Source of the DNA: Aureimonas endophytica
GTDB lineage: Bacteria > Pseudomonadota > Alphaproteobacteria > Rhizobiales > Rhizobiaceae
Direction: 5' to 3'
NCBI RefSeq assembly: GCF_014642635.1
Contig: NZ_BMIQ01000002.1
Location: forward strand, 372,001 to 436,000
DNA length: 64,000 nucleotides
How positions within the stretch are numbered: position 1 is the stretch's first letter; the number at the start of each line of letters is the position of its first letter. Below, in pieces: positions 1-8,825 of this stretch. The position numbers and the translations under genes were made by a program. Below the pieces are notes generated by a model that searched no databases, was not told the DNA's origin, and was given only the letters and a program-made list of their open reading frames with translations.

Positions 1-952
<952 letters not shown>

Positions 953-981
953 CTCGAACGATCTCCGGCGAAACGCGGCTG

Positions 982-1260
982 TTACTCGGCGGCTTCCGCC
1001 GGGGGGACGGCGTCAGCCGCCCGCCATCCGGCGAGCATGCCGGCAATGCTCAGGTCCTCGTCGAGATCGGGCCAATGGATGCCAGTATACATCAGCTGCA
1101 TATTCGCGCGCTGCGCCGGCCCGGCGGCGGCGAGCGCCGGATACCACCAGAGCGGCGTGGCGATCTGCCGGCCGTCCCGCAGCCGGACGTACAGATCGTG
1201 GTCGTCGCACCACGCGTCGACCGGTTGGCGGCGATCCAGGTCAGTGTCCGAATTGCTCAT
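982..1260 (-). CDS. DUF2442 family small protein
   Basis: A 92-residue protein with the DUF2442 pattern: an N-terminal segment [22 protein letters not shown] and a C-terminal [18 protein letters not shown] core ([11 protein letters not shown] is the typical signature). The ATG at 1258-1260 lies inside the end of the upstream DUF4160 gene (20-base overlap), so the two are translationally coupled. DUF4160-DUF2442 pairs recur in bacterial genomes and have been proposed to behave like toxin-antitoxin modules, but no activity can be shown here. The pair sits between the carboxylase beta and alpha genes. An upstream in-frame extension exists but lies wholly inside the DUF4160 gene and was rejected. 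Confidence 0.8.
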   Translation of the reverse strand: MSNSDTDLDRRQPVDAWCDDHDLYVRLRDGRQIATPLWWYPALAAAGPAQRANMQLMYTGIHWPDLDEDLSIAGMLAGWRAADAVPPAEAAE

Positions 1261-1477
1261 GCCAGATCTCCAGAAGCGAGGCGCGTTCCTCGGCCGTCTT
1301 GGCGAGCAGCGCCCGCATCTCGCTTCCCGTGTAGCCCTTGTTGAATGCGATCGAGAGGCCGTGCAGCCAGATCTTGCATTCCTTGTCGTCCCTGAAGATG
1401 TGGACATGCGGCGGCTCGCGTCCATCGGCAACGTACCAGAAGAAGCGATTGCCTTTCCAACGCAGCACCGTGGGCAC
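1241..1477 (-). CDS. DUF4160 family small protein
   Basis: A 78-residue protein matching DUF4160: it begins PTVLRWKGNRFFWY, followed by the diagnostic REPPHVHIFRDD motif (PPHVHV/I) and a C-terminal helix ending EIWHEQFGH. The start is GTG at 1475-1477, 22 bases after the pccB stop, with a weak purine-rich GAGAGAG upstream. The 3' end overlaps the DUF2442 start by 20 bases. Function is unknown; the pairing with DUF2442 is what is known of the family. Its place within a carboxylase operon suggests co-transcription rather than an independent promoter, since there is no room for one. Confidence 0.8.
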   Translation of the reverse strand: MPTVLRWKGNRFFWYVADGREPPHVHIFRDDKECKIWLHGLSIAFNKGYTGSEMRALLAKTAEERASLLEIWHEQFGH

Positions 1478-1499
1478 GCGACGCTCTCTCCGCCGATCG

Positions 1500-3032
1500 T
1501 CACAAGGGAATCGTGTCGTGCTTGCGCCAGACCCGTTCGCGGCGCTTGCCGCGCAGCGCCGCGAAGGCGCGGGCGATGCGGCGGCGCGAGGAATGGGGCA
1601 TGATCACCTCGTCGATGAAGCCGCGCTCGGCCGCGACGAAGGGATTGGCGAAGCGCTCCTCATAGGCGCGCGTGCGGGCCGCGATCGCCTCCGCGTCGCC
1701 GAGCTCGGACCGGTAGAGGATCTCGACGGCGCCTTTCGCGCCCATCACCGCGATCTCGGCCGTCGGCCAAGCATAGTTGACGTCGGCGCCGATATGTTTC
1801 GACGCCATCACGTCATAGGCGCCGCCATAGGCCTTGCGGGTGATCAGCGTCACCATCGGCACGCTCGCCTCGGCATAGGCGAAGAGCAGCTTCGCGCCAT
1901 GCTTGATGACGCCGCCATATTCCTGGCCCGTGCCCGGCAGGAAGCCCGGCACGTCGACCAGCGTCAGGAGCGGGATCTCGAAGGCGTCGCAGAAGCGCAC
2001 GAATTTCGCGCCCTTCCGGGCCGAGTCGATGTCGAGGCAGCCGGCCAGCACCATCGGCTGGTTGGCGACGACGCCGACCGTGCGCCCTTCCAGGCGGATG
2101 AAGCCGGTGACGATGTTGCGGGCGAAATCCTTTTGGAGTTCGAAGAAGTCGCCCTCGTCGGCCAGCGCCAGGATCAGCTCCTTCATGTCGTAGGACTGCG
2201 CCGAATGGTCCGGCACCAGCGTGTCGAGGCGCATCTCGATCCGGCCGGGATCGTCGAAGAAGGGGCGGGCCGGCGGCTTGTCGCGATTCGACAGCGGCAG
2301 GAAGTCGAAGAGGCGGCGCACCTCCTCCAGCGTCTCGATATCGTTGTCGAAAGCGGCGTCGGCGACGGAGGAGCGGCGCGTATGGGTCTCGGCGCCGCCG
2401 AGCTCCTCGGCGCTCACCACCTCGTTGGTGACGGTGCGCACCACGTCCGGGCCGGTGACGAACATGTAGGACGTGTCGCGCACCATCAGGATGAAGTCGG
2501 TCATGGCCGGCGAATAGACGGCGCCGCCGGCGCAGGGCCCCATGATGACGGAGATCTGCGGAATGACGCCGGAGGCCTCGGCATTGCGGCGGAAGACCTC
2601 GGCATAGCCGGCGAGCGAGGCGACGCCTTCCTGGATGCGCGCGCCGCCGGAATCGTTGAGGCCGATCACCGGCGCGCCGACCCGCATCGCCATATCCATG
2701 ATCTTGCAGATCTTCTGGGCATGCGTCTCGGAGAGCGAGCCGCCGAGCACGGTGAAGTCCTGCGAGAAGACGAAGACCTGTCGGCCGTTGATCGTGCCCC
2801 AGCCGGTGACGACGCCGTCGCCCGGCACCTTGGTCTCGGCCATGCCGAAATCGACGCAGCGATGCGTGACATAGGCGTCGTATTCCTCGAAGGAGCCGAC
2901 ATCGAGAAGGACGTCCAGCCGCTCGCGCGCCGTCAGCTTGCCCTTGGCGTGCTGGGCGGCGACGCGCTTCTCGCCGCCGCCGGCCCGCGCGGTGCGCCGC
3001 CGTTCCTCCAGCTCCTCGATGATGCGAAGCAT
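1500..3032 (-). CDS. pccB: Acyl-CoA (propionyl-CoA) carboxylase beta/carboxyltransferase subunit
   Basis: A 510-residue carboxyltransferase that moves CO2 from carboxybiotin to an acyl-CoA, giving methylmalonyl-CoA if the substrate is propionyl-CoA. Crotonase-like carboxyltransferase motifs are clear: SGGARIQEG at residues 128-136 and [12 protein letters not shown] at 165-176, plus [15 protein letters not shown] and a [10 protein letters not shown] block in the C-terminal half. Length fits PccB (about 510). Start: ATG at 3030-3032 behind a strong GAGGGAGAGGAC; a longer in-frame extension upstream overlaps bdhA on the other strand and lacks homologous content. It is the first gene of the operon pccB-DUF4160-DUF2442-pccA. 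An AccD5/methylcrotonyl-type specificity cannot be excluded by eye. Confidence 0.88.
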   Translation of the reverse strand: MLRIIEELEERRRTARAGGGEKRVAAQHAKGKLTARERLDVLLDVGSFEEYDAYVTHRCVDFGMAETKVPGDGVVTGWGTINGRQVFVFSQDFTVLGGSLSETHAQKICKIMDMAMRVGAPVIGLNDSGGARIQEGVASLAGYAEVFRRNAEASGVIPQISVIMGPCAGGAVYSPAMTDFILMVRDTSYMFVTGPDVVRTVTNEVVSAEELGGAETHTRRSSVADAAFDNDIETLEEVRRLFDFLPLSNRDKPPARPFFDDPGRIEMRLDTLVPDHSAQSYDMKELILALADEGDFFELQKDFARNIVTGFIRLEGRTVGVVANQPMVLAGCLDIDSARKGAKFVRFCDAFEIPLLTLVDVPGFLPGTGQEYGGVIKHGAKLLFAYAEASVPMVTLITRKAYGGAYDVMASKHIGADVNYAWPTAEIAVMGAKGAVEILYRSELGDAEAIAARTRAYEERFANPFVAAERGFIDEVIMPHSSRRRIARAFAALRGKRRERVWRKHDTIPL

Positions 3033-3174
3033 GTCCTCTCCCTCGGCCGTCCCGCGCCGAAGATAGCGCTCCCGCCGGCCGGCGCGAAGGCATTTCGGCC
3101 TCTTGTCGTGGCGCCGGCCCGGCCAACATGCGACAAGCGGCACGCAGCCCATCCTTCGACACGGCAGGAACGCC

Positions 3175-3963
3175 ATGGCCATGCTTTCGGGAAGAAACGC
3201 CCTCGTCACCGGCTCGACGAGCGGCATCGGGCTCGCCATCGCCCGCGCCTTCGCCCGCGAGGGGGCCAATGTCACGATCAACGGCTTCGGCGAGCCGGCG
3301 GCGATCGAGGCGATCCGCGCCGGGATCGAGGCCGAGTTCGGCGTTGTCTGCCGCCATAGCGCCGCCGACATGACGAAGGGCGAGGAGATCGCCGCCATGG
3401 TGCGCGAGGCGGAGGAGGCCTTCGGCAGCCTCGACGTGCTCGTGAACAATGCCGGCATCCAATATGTCGCGCCGATCGAGGAGTTTCCGGACGAGCGCTG
3501 GGAGACGATCATCCAGATCAATCTCGTCGCGGTGTTCCACGCGGTGAAGGCGGCGCTGCCGGGCATGAAGGCGCGCGGCTTCGGCCGCATCATCAACACC
3601 GCCTCCGCCCACGCGCTGGTCGCCTCGCCCTACAAGTCCGCCTATGTCGCGGCGAAGCACGGCGTCGCCGGCCTGACGAAGACGGTGGCGCTCGAAACCG
3701 CCCGGCATGGCATCACCGTGAACTCCATCGCGCCCGGCTATGTCTGGACGCCGCTCGTGGAGAAGCAGATCCCCGACACGATGAAGGCGCGCGGCCTGAC
3801 CGAGGAGGAGGTGAAGCGCGACGTCCTCCTCGCCGCCCAGCCGACGAAGGAATTCGTGACGGTCGAGGAGGTCGCCGGCATCGCCGTCTTCCTCTGCTCC
3901 GACGCGGCCCGCCAGATCACCGGCACGACGCTCTCCGTCGATGGCGGCTGGACGGCGCAGTAG
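3175..3963 (+). CDS. bdhA: 3-hydroxybutyrate dehydrogenase (SDR family)
   Basis: A cytoplasmic NAD-dependent short-chain dehydrogenase interconverting (R)-3-hydroxybutyrate and acetoacetate in polyhydroxybutyrate/ketone-body turnover. 262 residues. Cofactor motif TGSTSGIG at 12-19, NNAG at 91-94, catalytic Ser144, Tyr157 and Lys161 (YVAAK), and a C-terminal block [16 protein letters not shown] that is characteristic of bacterial 3-hydroxybutyrate dehydrogenases. Start ATG at 3175 with AGGAA just upstream; a second in-frame ATG two codons later (3181) has better spacing and may be the true start. It is divergent from pccB and followed by a repeat cluster rather than an operon partner. Confidence in the specific activity is high because of the conserved C-terminal motif. 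Confidence 0.88.
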   Translation: MAMLSGRNALVTGSTSGIGLAIARAFAREGANVTINGFGEPAAIEAIRAGIEAEFGVVCRHSAADMTKGEEIAAMVREAEEAFGSLDVLVNNAGIQYVAPIEEFPDERWETIIQINLVAVFHAVKAALPGMKARGFGRIINTASAHALVASPYKSAYVAAKHGVAGLTKTVALETARHGITVNSIAPGYVWTPLVEKQIPDTMKARGLTEEEVKRDVLLAAQPTKEFVTVEEVAGIAVFLCSDAARQITGTTLSVDGGWTAQ

Positions 3964-3993
3964 GGTTCCGGGTGTTGCCGACGGTGCCGCCGC

Positions 3994-4570
3994 GTCCCTC
4001 TCCCGAGTCGGGAGAGGGTGCCGGCAGGCGGGTGAGGGTGACGTAGGGCTCAGACGGCTGCATTCGCCACGGGATGCGGACGATGGCGCTCTACGTCTCC
4101 CTCATCCCGCTGCCGCGACCTTCTCCCGACTCGGGAGAAGGAGGAGGCTGCACGGCTTCTGCCTGTTTTCGGCAGCGAAGAAGCCGCATGCCGCGAGAGG
4201 AAGGGCGCCCTTCCTCTCCCCTGCGGGGAGAGGGTGGCCGCGAAGCGGCCGGGTGAGGGGCACGCGGCGGTTGAGATCATCCACGGCCCCTCGGCTGCGC
4301 CGGCCCCTCATCGCCTGCCGGCACTTCTCCCCGCAGGGGAGAAGAAGGCGGTGGACACGGCTGCGCCGTCTTTCAGCCGGATAGAACAGGCGGGGACGGG
4401 GGACACCGCGTCCCTCTCCCGAGCCGGGAGAGGGTGCCGGCAGGCGGGTGAGGGAGCCATAGGGCGACCACATCGAAGCCTTGACGCTCGTCGCCGTTCG
4501 AAACGGACGGCTCGGCGCTCGACGTTTCCCTCATCCCCCTGCCGGGACCTTCTCCCGGTTCGGGAGAAGG
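3994..4570. repeat. Cluster of six palindromic intergenic repeats (REP/BIME-like)
   Basis: The gene-free stretch 3964-4606 holds six copies of a short palindromic unit in strictly alternating orientation. The palindromic cores are at 3996-4018, 4119-4141, 4213-4233, 4324-4344, 4412-4434 and 4548-4570. Each is a C/T-rich arm and its complement (for example CCTTCTCCCG with CGGGAGAAGG) around a 1-4 base centre. Plus-oriented copies are followed by TGCCGGCAGGCGGGTGAGGG or a variant; minus copies carry its complement on the other side. The same unit recurs at 44878-45022. The third copy carries an extra GGCCGC/GCGGCC stem in its tail. No coding sequence is supported here; open frames in this stretch simply read through the repeats. 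Confidence 0.85.
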
Positions 4571-4606
4571 CGCGGCTGCTGCGTCGGCGCCTTCCGGAGG
4601 CGCCCT

Positions 4607-5563
4607 TCAGCCGAGCGCCGCGAGCTTTGCCGCGACGAAGTCTTTCGTATGCTCGAAGGAGATGACGCCGGCATCCGAGCCGAGGCCGCCGGCGACGAGG
4701 GCCGCGACGCCTTGGGCGAAGCGGATGCCCGTTTCCGGGTCCATCCGATGGTGCAGGGCGGCGATGAAGCCGGCGTCGAAGGCGTCGCCGCAGCCGGTCG
4801 TGTCGACGACGTCGATCCGATAGGCCGGCACCTTCAGCCGTGTGCCGTCGGCCCCGGCATAATAGGCCCCGTCGCCGCCGAGCGTGAAGACGCAGGTGCT
4901 GGCCCCCTGGTCGAGATAGAATTTCGCGCAGTCCTCCGGCCCCTTCTGCCCGGACATGTCCTGCGCCTCCTCGATCGAGGGCATGAAATAGTCGACATAG
5001 GGGAGAAGCGGCAGGACGAGCCGCGCCGTCTCGGCGCTTGCCGCGATGAGGTCGAAGGTCGTGGTCCGGCCCCGGCGCTTGGCCTCCTTCAGGATCTCGA
5101 CGCTGCGCGGCCCGTCGAGCCGCTTCAGGAGGCCGGTGCCGCCGAGATGGACGATCGGCGCGTCGAAGGCCTTGTCGGCGAGTTCCGCCGTCAGGTCGAA
5201 ATGATCCGAGGCGCCGCGCTGATGCAGCGCCGGCCGGTCGCCGTTCGGCCGGACGTTGAGGATCGTCGCCGAGGTCGGGATGCCGTCGAGCCGCTGCATG
5301 GCCGAGGTGTCGATGCCGAGCCGGTCCATGGCGCCGATGACGAAATCGGCCTTCTCGTCCTCGCCGACCGCGCCGACGGCGAGGCTCTTCAGGCCGAGCT
5401 TGGCGGTGTTGACGACGACGCCCCCGGCGGTGCCCGCCACCGTCAGGCGGATCTCGTCGATGAACTCGACATTGCCGCGCTCGGGGATGCGCGTCACCGG
5501 CCGGCCGAGAATGTCGAGGATGTAGAGGCCGATGACCGAGACATCGTGACCGGTCGTACTCAT
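4607..5563 (-). CDS. PfkB-family carbohydrate kinase
   Basis: A 318-residue ribokinase/PfkB-fold kinase that should phosphorylate a sugar or ketose with ATP in the cytoplasm. The family's second signature DTTGCGDAFDAG is at residues 254-265, with Asp260 as the catalytic base; an N-terminal GTAGGVVVNTAKLGL corresponds to the substrate-binding GG region. The start ATG overlaps the stop of the upstream ABC ATPase gene by four bases (ATGA), so it is the last gene of the transporter operon. Substrate is not identifiable from sequence; the neighbours (a GlpST-type importer and a DhaK/DhaL kinase) suggest a polyol-derived ketose or a related sugar. No strong features point to adenosine or fructokinase specificity. 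Confidence 0.85.
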   Translation of the reverse strand: MSTTGHDVSVIGLYILDILGRPVTRIPERGNVEFIDEIRLTVAGTAGGVVVNTAKLGLKSLAVGAVGEDEKADFVIGAMDRLGIDTSAMQRLDGIPTSATILNVRPNGDRPALHQRGASDHFDLTAELADKAFDAPIVHLGGTGLLKRLDGPRSVEILKEAKRRGRTTTFDLIAASAETARLVLPLLPYVDYFMPSIEEAQDMSGQKGPEDCAKFYLDQGASTCVFTLGGDGAYYAGADGTRLKVPAYRIDVVDTTGCGDAFDAGFIAALHHRMDPETGIRFAQGVAALVAGGLGSDAGVISFEHTKDFVAAKLAALG

Positions 5564-6627
5564 GGCGAGAAGCGCTCCCCGTTGCGGAAGATGGCGAGGC
5601 GCTCGACCGGCACGGTCAGATGCACGGTGCCGCCGAGCGCGGCGGGCGGCCGCCGGTCCGTGTTCACCTTCACCTCGATCTCTCCCAGCCGGACCTTCGT
5701 CAGGTAGCGGCCGGCGATGCCGATCGCCTGATCGGTGAGGACGGCCGGCACCGAGCCCGTCTCCGGGGCGCCGGTCATGCGGATCAGTTCCGGCCGGATG
5801 CCGAGCGTCAGCTTGCCGTCGCCGGGAAGGCTAGCCGGCTTGGCGAGGGGCTCCGCGAGAAGCGGCGAGCGCAGCGTGCCGCCCGCCGCCTCGGCCGGCA
5901 CGAAGTTCATGCCGGGATTGCCGAGGAACCAGCCGCCGAATTCCGAGCTCGGCTCGTCATAGAGTTTGTGCGGCCGGTCATATTGCAGGATGCGGCCGGC
6001 CTGCATCAGGGCGATGCGGTCGGCCAGCGTCATCGCCTCCGTCTGGTCGTGCGTCACATAGACGATGGTCTGGCGCAGCCGCTGCGTCACCAGCTTGAAG
6101 GCTCGGATGAGGGCGAGCTTGGCATTGACCTCGACATTGGTCGTCGGCTCGTCGAAGAGCACGATCTCGGACTGGCGCGCGACGGCGCGGCCGACCGCTA
6201 CCTTCTGGCGGCTGCCGGCGTCGAGCTCCTCGATGAAGGCCGTCGCCTTATCGCGCATGTCGAGGACGTCGAGCACTTCCGCCACGCGCTTCTCGCGCTC
6301 GGCCGCCGAGACGCTCCGGTCATGCACCATCGGCAGGCCGATATTCTCGGCGACGGAGAGCGTCGGGTACATGACCGGATATTGGAAGACCATGCCGACA
6401 TTGCGCTTGCGCGGCGGCAGCGCCGTCACGTCGCGCCCGCCGAAGAGGATGCGGCCGGAGGTCGGGCGTTCCAGGCCCGCCAGCATGCGCATCAGGGTGG
6501 TCTTGCCGCAGCCGGAGGGGCCGAGCAGGCAGGCAACCTCGCCATCGGCGAAGCGCATCGCGATGTCGCTGACGGCGGTGAAGCTGCCGAAGCGCTTCGT
6601 CACGTGATCGATGACGATCTCGGCCAT
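5560..6627 (-). CDS. ABC transporter ATP-binding protein, GlpT-like (degenerate signature motif)
   Basis: A 355-residue sugar/polyol ABC ATPase with a C-terminal TOBE-type regulatory region. Walker A GPSGCGKTT at 36-44, Walker B IVLFDE at 155-160 and switch histidine His193 (YVTHDQTEA) are intact. The ABC signature is not: the usual LSGGQ is LDAGSRQ (about 135-141). The D-loop is also unusual (PTTNVEVNAKL). The partner encoded just upstream has the opposite defects. This division, and the C-terminal FLGNPGMNFVP stretch, resemble GlpT of the rhizobial GlpSTPQUV glycerol importer. Start ATG 6625-6627 overlaps the partner's stop by one base. Other in-frame starts upstream lie inside the partner gene. 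Confidence 0.85.
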   Translation of the reverse strand: MAEIVIDHVTKRFGSFTAVSDIAMRFADGEVACLLGPSGCGKTTLMRMLAGLERPTSGRILFGGRDVTALPPRKRNVGMVFQYPVMYPTLSVAENIGLPMVHDRSVSAAEREKRVAEVLDVLDMRDKATAFIEELDAGSRQKVAVGRAVARQSEIVLFDEPTTNVEVNAKLALIRAFKLVTQRLRQTIVYVTHDQTEAMTLADRIALMQAGRILQYDRPHKLYDEPSSEFGGWFLGNPGMNFVPAEAAGGTLRSPLLAEPLAKPASLPGDGKLTLGIRPELIRMTGAPETGSVPAVLTDQAIGIAGRYLTKVRLGEIEVKVNTDRRPPAALGGTVHLTVPVERLAIFRNGERFSP

Positions 6628-7688
6628 CAGGCGGCGCTCCCGGCGAGGCGGATCTCTGTCGCGGCGTCGAAGAGAAGGATGTCGGCGGGATCGACGGCGA
6701 GCGCGGTGCGGCTGCCGATCTCGGGCGGGCGTCCGCCGGAGATCGGCAGCGTGGCGGTGAGGTCGCGCCCGGCGGCTTCGAGATAGATCACCGCCTCGCC
6801 GCCGAGATTCTCGACGAGCCGCACCTGCGCCTCGATCCTGAGGCCCGGCGCCGCGCCGAGACGGATCGCCTCCGGGCGCAGGCCGGCGATCACCTCGCCG
6901 TCGCGCGCCGCGACCGCGCAGCGCAGCGGTCCCGCTTCCAGCATGCCGTTCGCGACGCGGCCGGAGAGGAGATTGGCATGCGGGAAGCCGACGAGATCGA
7001 GCGCCCGCGCGTGGCGCGGATCGTGATAGACCTCCGCCGCCTCGGCATGCTGCACGACACGGCCGCGATCGATCACCACCAGACGCTGCGCCATCGTCAG
7101 CGCCTCTAGGCTGTCGGAGGTCGCATAGAGGAAGGTCGCCTTCAGTTCGGCGCGCAGCGCCTTCAACTCGTCCATCAGCCGCTCGCGCAGCTTGTAGTCG
7201 AGACCGACGAGCGGATCGTCGAGCACGAAGATCTCGGCATCCTTCAGAAGGCCGCGCGCCACGGCGACGCGCTGCTTCTCGCCGCCGGACAGCTGGTCCG
7301 GCGTCTTCTTCAGGAGATGGGTGATCGACAGGATGCCGGCGGTGCGGTCCACCCTTCGGGCGATCGCCTCGCGCGGCGCGCCGGCGAGCCGCATCGGATA
7401 GGCCATGTTGTCGGCGACCGTCAGATGCGGATAGAGCGCGAAGCTCTGCGGCACGTAGCCGACCGGCCGCTCGGCCGGCGGCGTCGCCGTGATGTCGCGT
7501 CCGGACAGGAGGATGCGCCCGGCATCCGGCTTCTCCAGCCCGACCAGCAGGCGGAAGAGCACCGACTTGCCGGAGGCCGGCGGCCCGCAAAGGACGGTGA
7601 AGCTCTGCGGCTCGACCTTGAGATCGAAGCCGTCGAGGGCGGGCTTGCCCTTGTAGCTGCGCGAGAGGGTCTGGAACTCGACGCTCAT
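6627..7688 (-). CDS. ABC transporter ATP-binding protein, GlpS-like (catalytic residues degenerate)
   Basis: A 353-residue ABC ATPase. Walker A is GPPASGKS (35-42) and the signature LSGGEKQ (133-139) is canonical, but the catalytic Glu after Walker B is Asp158 (IFVLDDP) and the switch His is Ser191 (YATSDSLEA). GlpS of the rhizobial glycerol importer, as I recall it, shows the same LDYKLRE and YAT-x-x-x-EA pattern. Together with the gene below it should form a heterodimer with one competent and one degenerate ATP site. It is four bases from the small membrane protein gene upstream and overlaps the next ATPase downstream, inside a six-gene leftward operon. A C-terminal domain (about 235-353) with GLRPEAIRLG is the TOBE/OB region. 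Confidence 0.85.
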   Translation of the reverse strand: MSVEFQTLSRSYKGKPALDGFDLKVEPQSFTVLCGPPASGKSVLFRLLVGLEKPDAGRILLSGRDITATPPAERPVGYVPQSFALYPHLTVADNMAYPMRLAGAPREAIARRVDRTAGILSITHLLKKTPDQLSGGEKQRVAVARGLLKDAEIFVLDDPLVGLDYKLRERLMDELKALRAELKATFLYATSDSLEALTMAQRLVVIDRGRVVQHAEAAEVYHDPRHARALDLVGFPHANLLSGRVANGMLEAGPLRCAVAARDGEVIAGLRPEAIRLGAAPGLRIEAQVRLVENLGGEAVIYLEAAGRDLTATLPISGGRPPEIGSRTALAVDPADILLFDAATEIRLAGSAA

Positions 7689-7692
7689 GCGC

Positions 7693-7983
7693 TCAATGCC
7701 CGAAGCTGGCGAAGGTCGGCACCAGGAAGATGCCGAGTGAGAAGATGGCCGCGACGATCAGAAGCACGACGGCGATGAAGCGCAGGCTCCGCGCGACGGA
7801 AGCGTCCTTGGCGAGATTGCCGACGGCGATCTGCAGGATGGTCGAGACGACGAGGATCGACAGGCCGATCTTATAGAGCGTCAGGTCGTAGCGCTGGGCG
7901 ATGAGGAGGATGCCGAGAAGCAGCCCGACGATCAGCGTGGTTTCGAGGACTTCCGGGAAGGAGCGGGAATGTTTCGTCGCCAT
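7693..7983 (-). CDS. Small inner-membrane protein of the polyol ABC transporter (GlpU-like)
   Basis: A 96-residue protein with three likely membrane segments (about 13-29, 36-55 and 68-90), no signal peptide and no recognised catalytic motif. It is packed between the second permease (stop at 7988, start at 7983) and the first ATPase. Rhizobial glycerol-type importers carry a small membrane protein, GlpU, in the same operon, and position, size and topology fit that role; sequence family membership cannot be verified by eye. The role of such subunits is unknown. It is a real gene judging by tight spacing on both sides and strongly hydrophobic, conserved-looking composition. Confidence 0.7.
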   Translation of the reverse strand: MATKHSRSFPEVLETTLIVGLLLGILLIAQRYDLTLYKIGLSILVVSTILQIAVGNLAKDASVARSLRFIAVVLLIVAAIFSLGIFLVPTFASFGH

Positions 7984-7987
7984 CGCC

Positions 7988-8821
7988 TCAGACCTCGCCG
8001 CGCACCGTGCCGAAGGTCATGCCGACTAGCAGGTATTTCTGGAAGAAGAAGATGAATGCGATCGGCAGGATGATGTAGATCGACGTCATGGTGGAGATAA
8101 AGGTCCAGTTCACGCCGCCATCCGCATAGGTGCCGACGGCGAGCGCATAGGGAATGTTCTGCGTCGTCACCCCGCCGATGATGAAGTTAAACAGGAACTC
8201 GTTCCAGACGAAGATCATGTTGAAGATGAAGGCGGCGATGAGCCCCGGCCGGACCTGCGGCAGCACGACCTTGAAGATGACGTGGAACCAGGAGCCGCCA
8301 TTGACGATGCCGGTCTCGTCGAAGCGCGTCGAGACGCCGTCGAGAAAGCCCTTCAGGATCCAGACCGAGAAGGGGATCGAGAACATCGCGTAGAAGAGCA
8401 TCAGCCAGAGATGCGTGTCCTTCCAGCCGAAGGCGACATACATCAGGAAGACCGGCAGGATCACCGCCGGGCCGGGCAGCATGCGGATGGAGAGAAGCAG
8501 GAACATCAGGAAGTCGGTGCCCTTCGGCCGGAAGCGCGAGAAGCAGAAGGCGGCCAGGAAGGACACGAGCACCGCGATGATCACCGCGCCGAGCGACAGG
8601 AAGATCGAATTAGCGAGCTGGAGGAAGATGCCCTGCCGGTTGAAGAGCTCGACATAGTTCTCGAGCGTCGGCGTGAAGAGAAGCTTCGGCGGCACCGCCA
8701 GGATGTCGGCGCGCGTCTTGAAGGAGGCGAGCACGATCCAGGCGATCGGCGCGAAAAACAGGAGCGAGATCGCCCAGAGCGCCGTGTAGTAGAGGCCGCG
8801 TTTCAGGGATTCGGTCGACAT
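7988..8821 (-). CDS. ABC transporter permease (MalG-type), sugar/polyol importer
   Basis: A 277-residue inner-membrane permease with about six transmembrane helices. The EAA coupling loop falls around FDETGIVNGGSWFHVIFKVVLPQVRPGL, where the usual EAA is replaced by TGI but the G and the trailing LP-x-x-xPG are kept. The C-terminus FFFQKYLLVGMTFGTVRG is typical of the MalG/CUT1 group. It starts at 8821, four bases after the stop of the first permease and is followed immediately by the small membrane protein, so these are co-translated. It forms the channel with the 8826-9770 product; the substrate is discussed under the binding protein. Confidence 0.87.
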   Translation of the reverse strand: MSTESLKRGLYYTALWAISLLFFAPIAWIVLASFKTRADILAVPPKLLFTPTLENYVELFNRQGIFLQLANSIFLSLGAVIIAVLVSFLAAFCFSRFRPKGTDFLMFLLLSIRMLPGPAVILPVFLMYVAFGWKDTHLWLMLFYAMFSIPFSVWILKGFLDGVSTRFDETGIVNGGSWFHVIFKVVLPQVRPGLIAAFIFNMIFVWNEFLFNFIIGGVTTQNIPYALAVGTYADGGVNWTFISTMTSIYIILPIAFIFFFQKYLLVGMTFGTVRGEV

Positions 8822-8825
8822 CGGG

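Noticed and set aside
4050-4473. Small coding genes within palindromic repeat regions (also at 44.8-45.1 kb and 58.2-58.7 kb)
   Set aside because: The open frames read straight through the repeats, lack ribosome-binding sites and recognisable domains.
3964-4606. CRISPR array in the repeat cluster
   Set aside because: Repeats alternate in orientation, have internal palindromes and variable spacing, and no cas genes are present; they fit REP/BIME-type repeats.
5560-7590. Very long open frames overlapping known genes on both strands (for example through 5560-7590, 11646-13817 and 51494-54733)
   Set aside because: High-G/C DNA leaves long stop-free frames opposite or shifted from real genes. 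Their translations are Arg/Ala/Gly/Asp-rich and lack family motifs, while the alternative frames give clear homologues.
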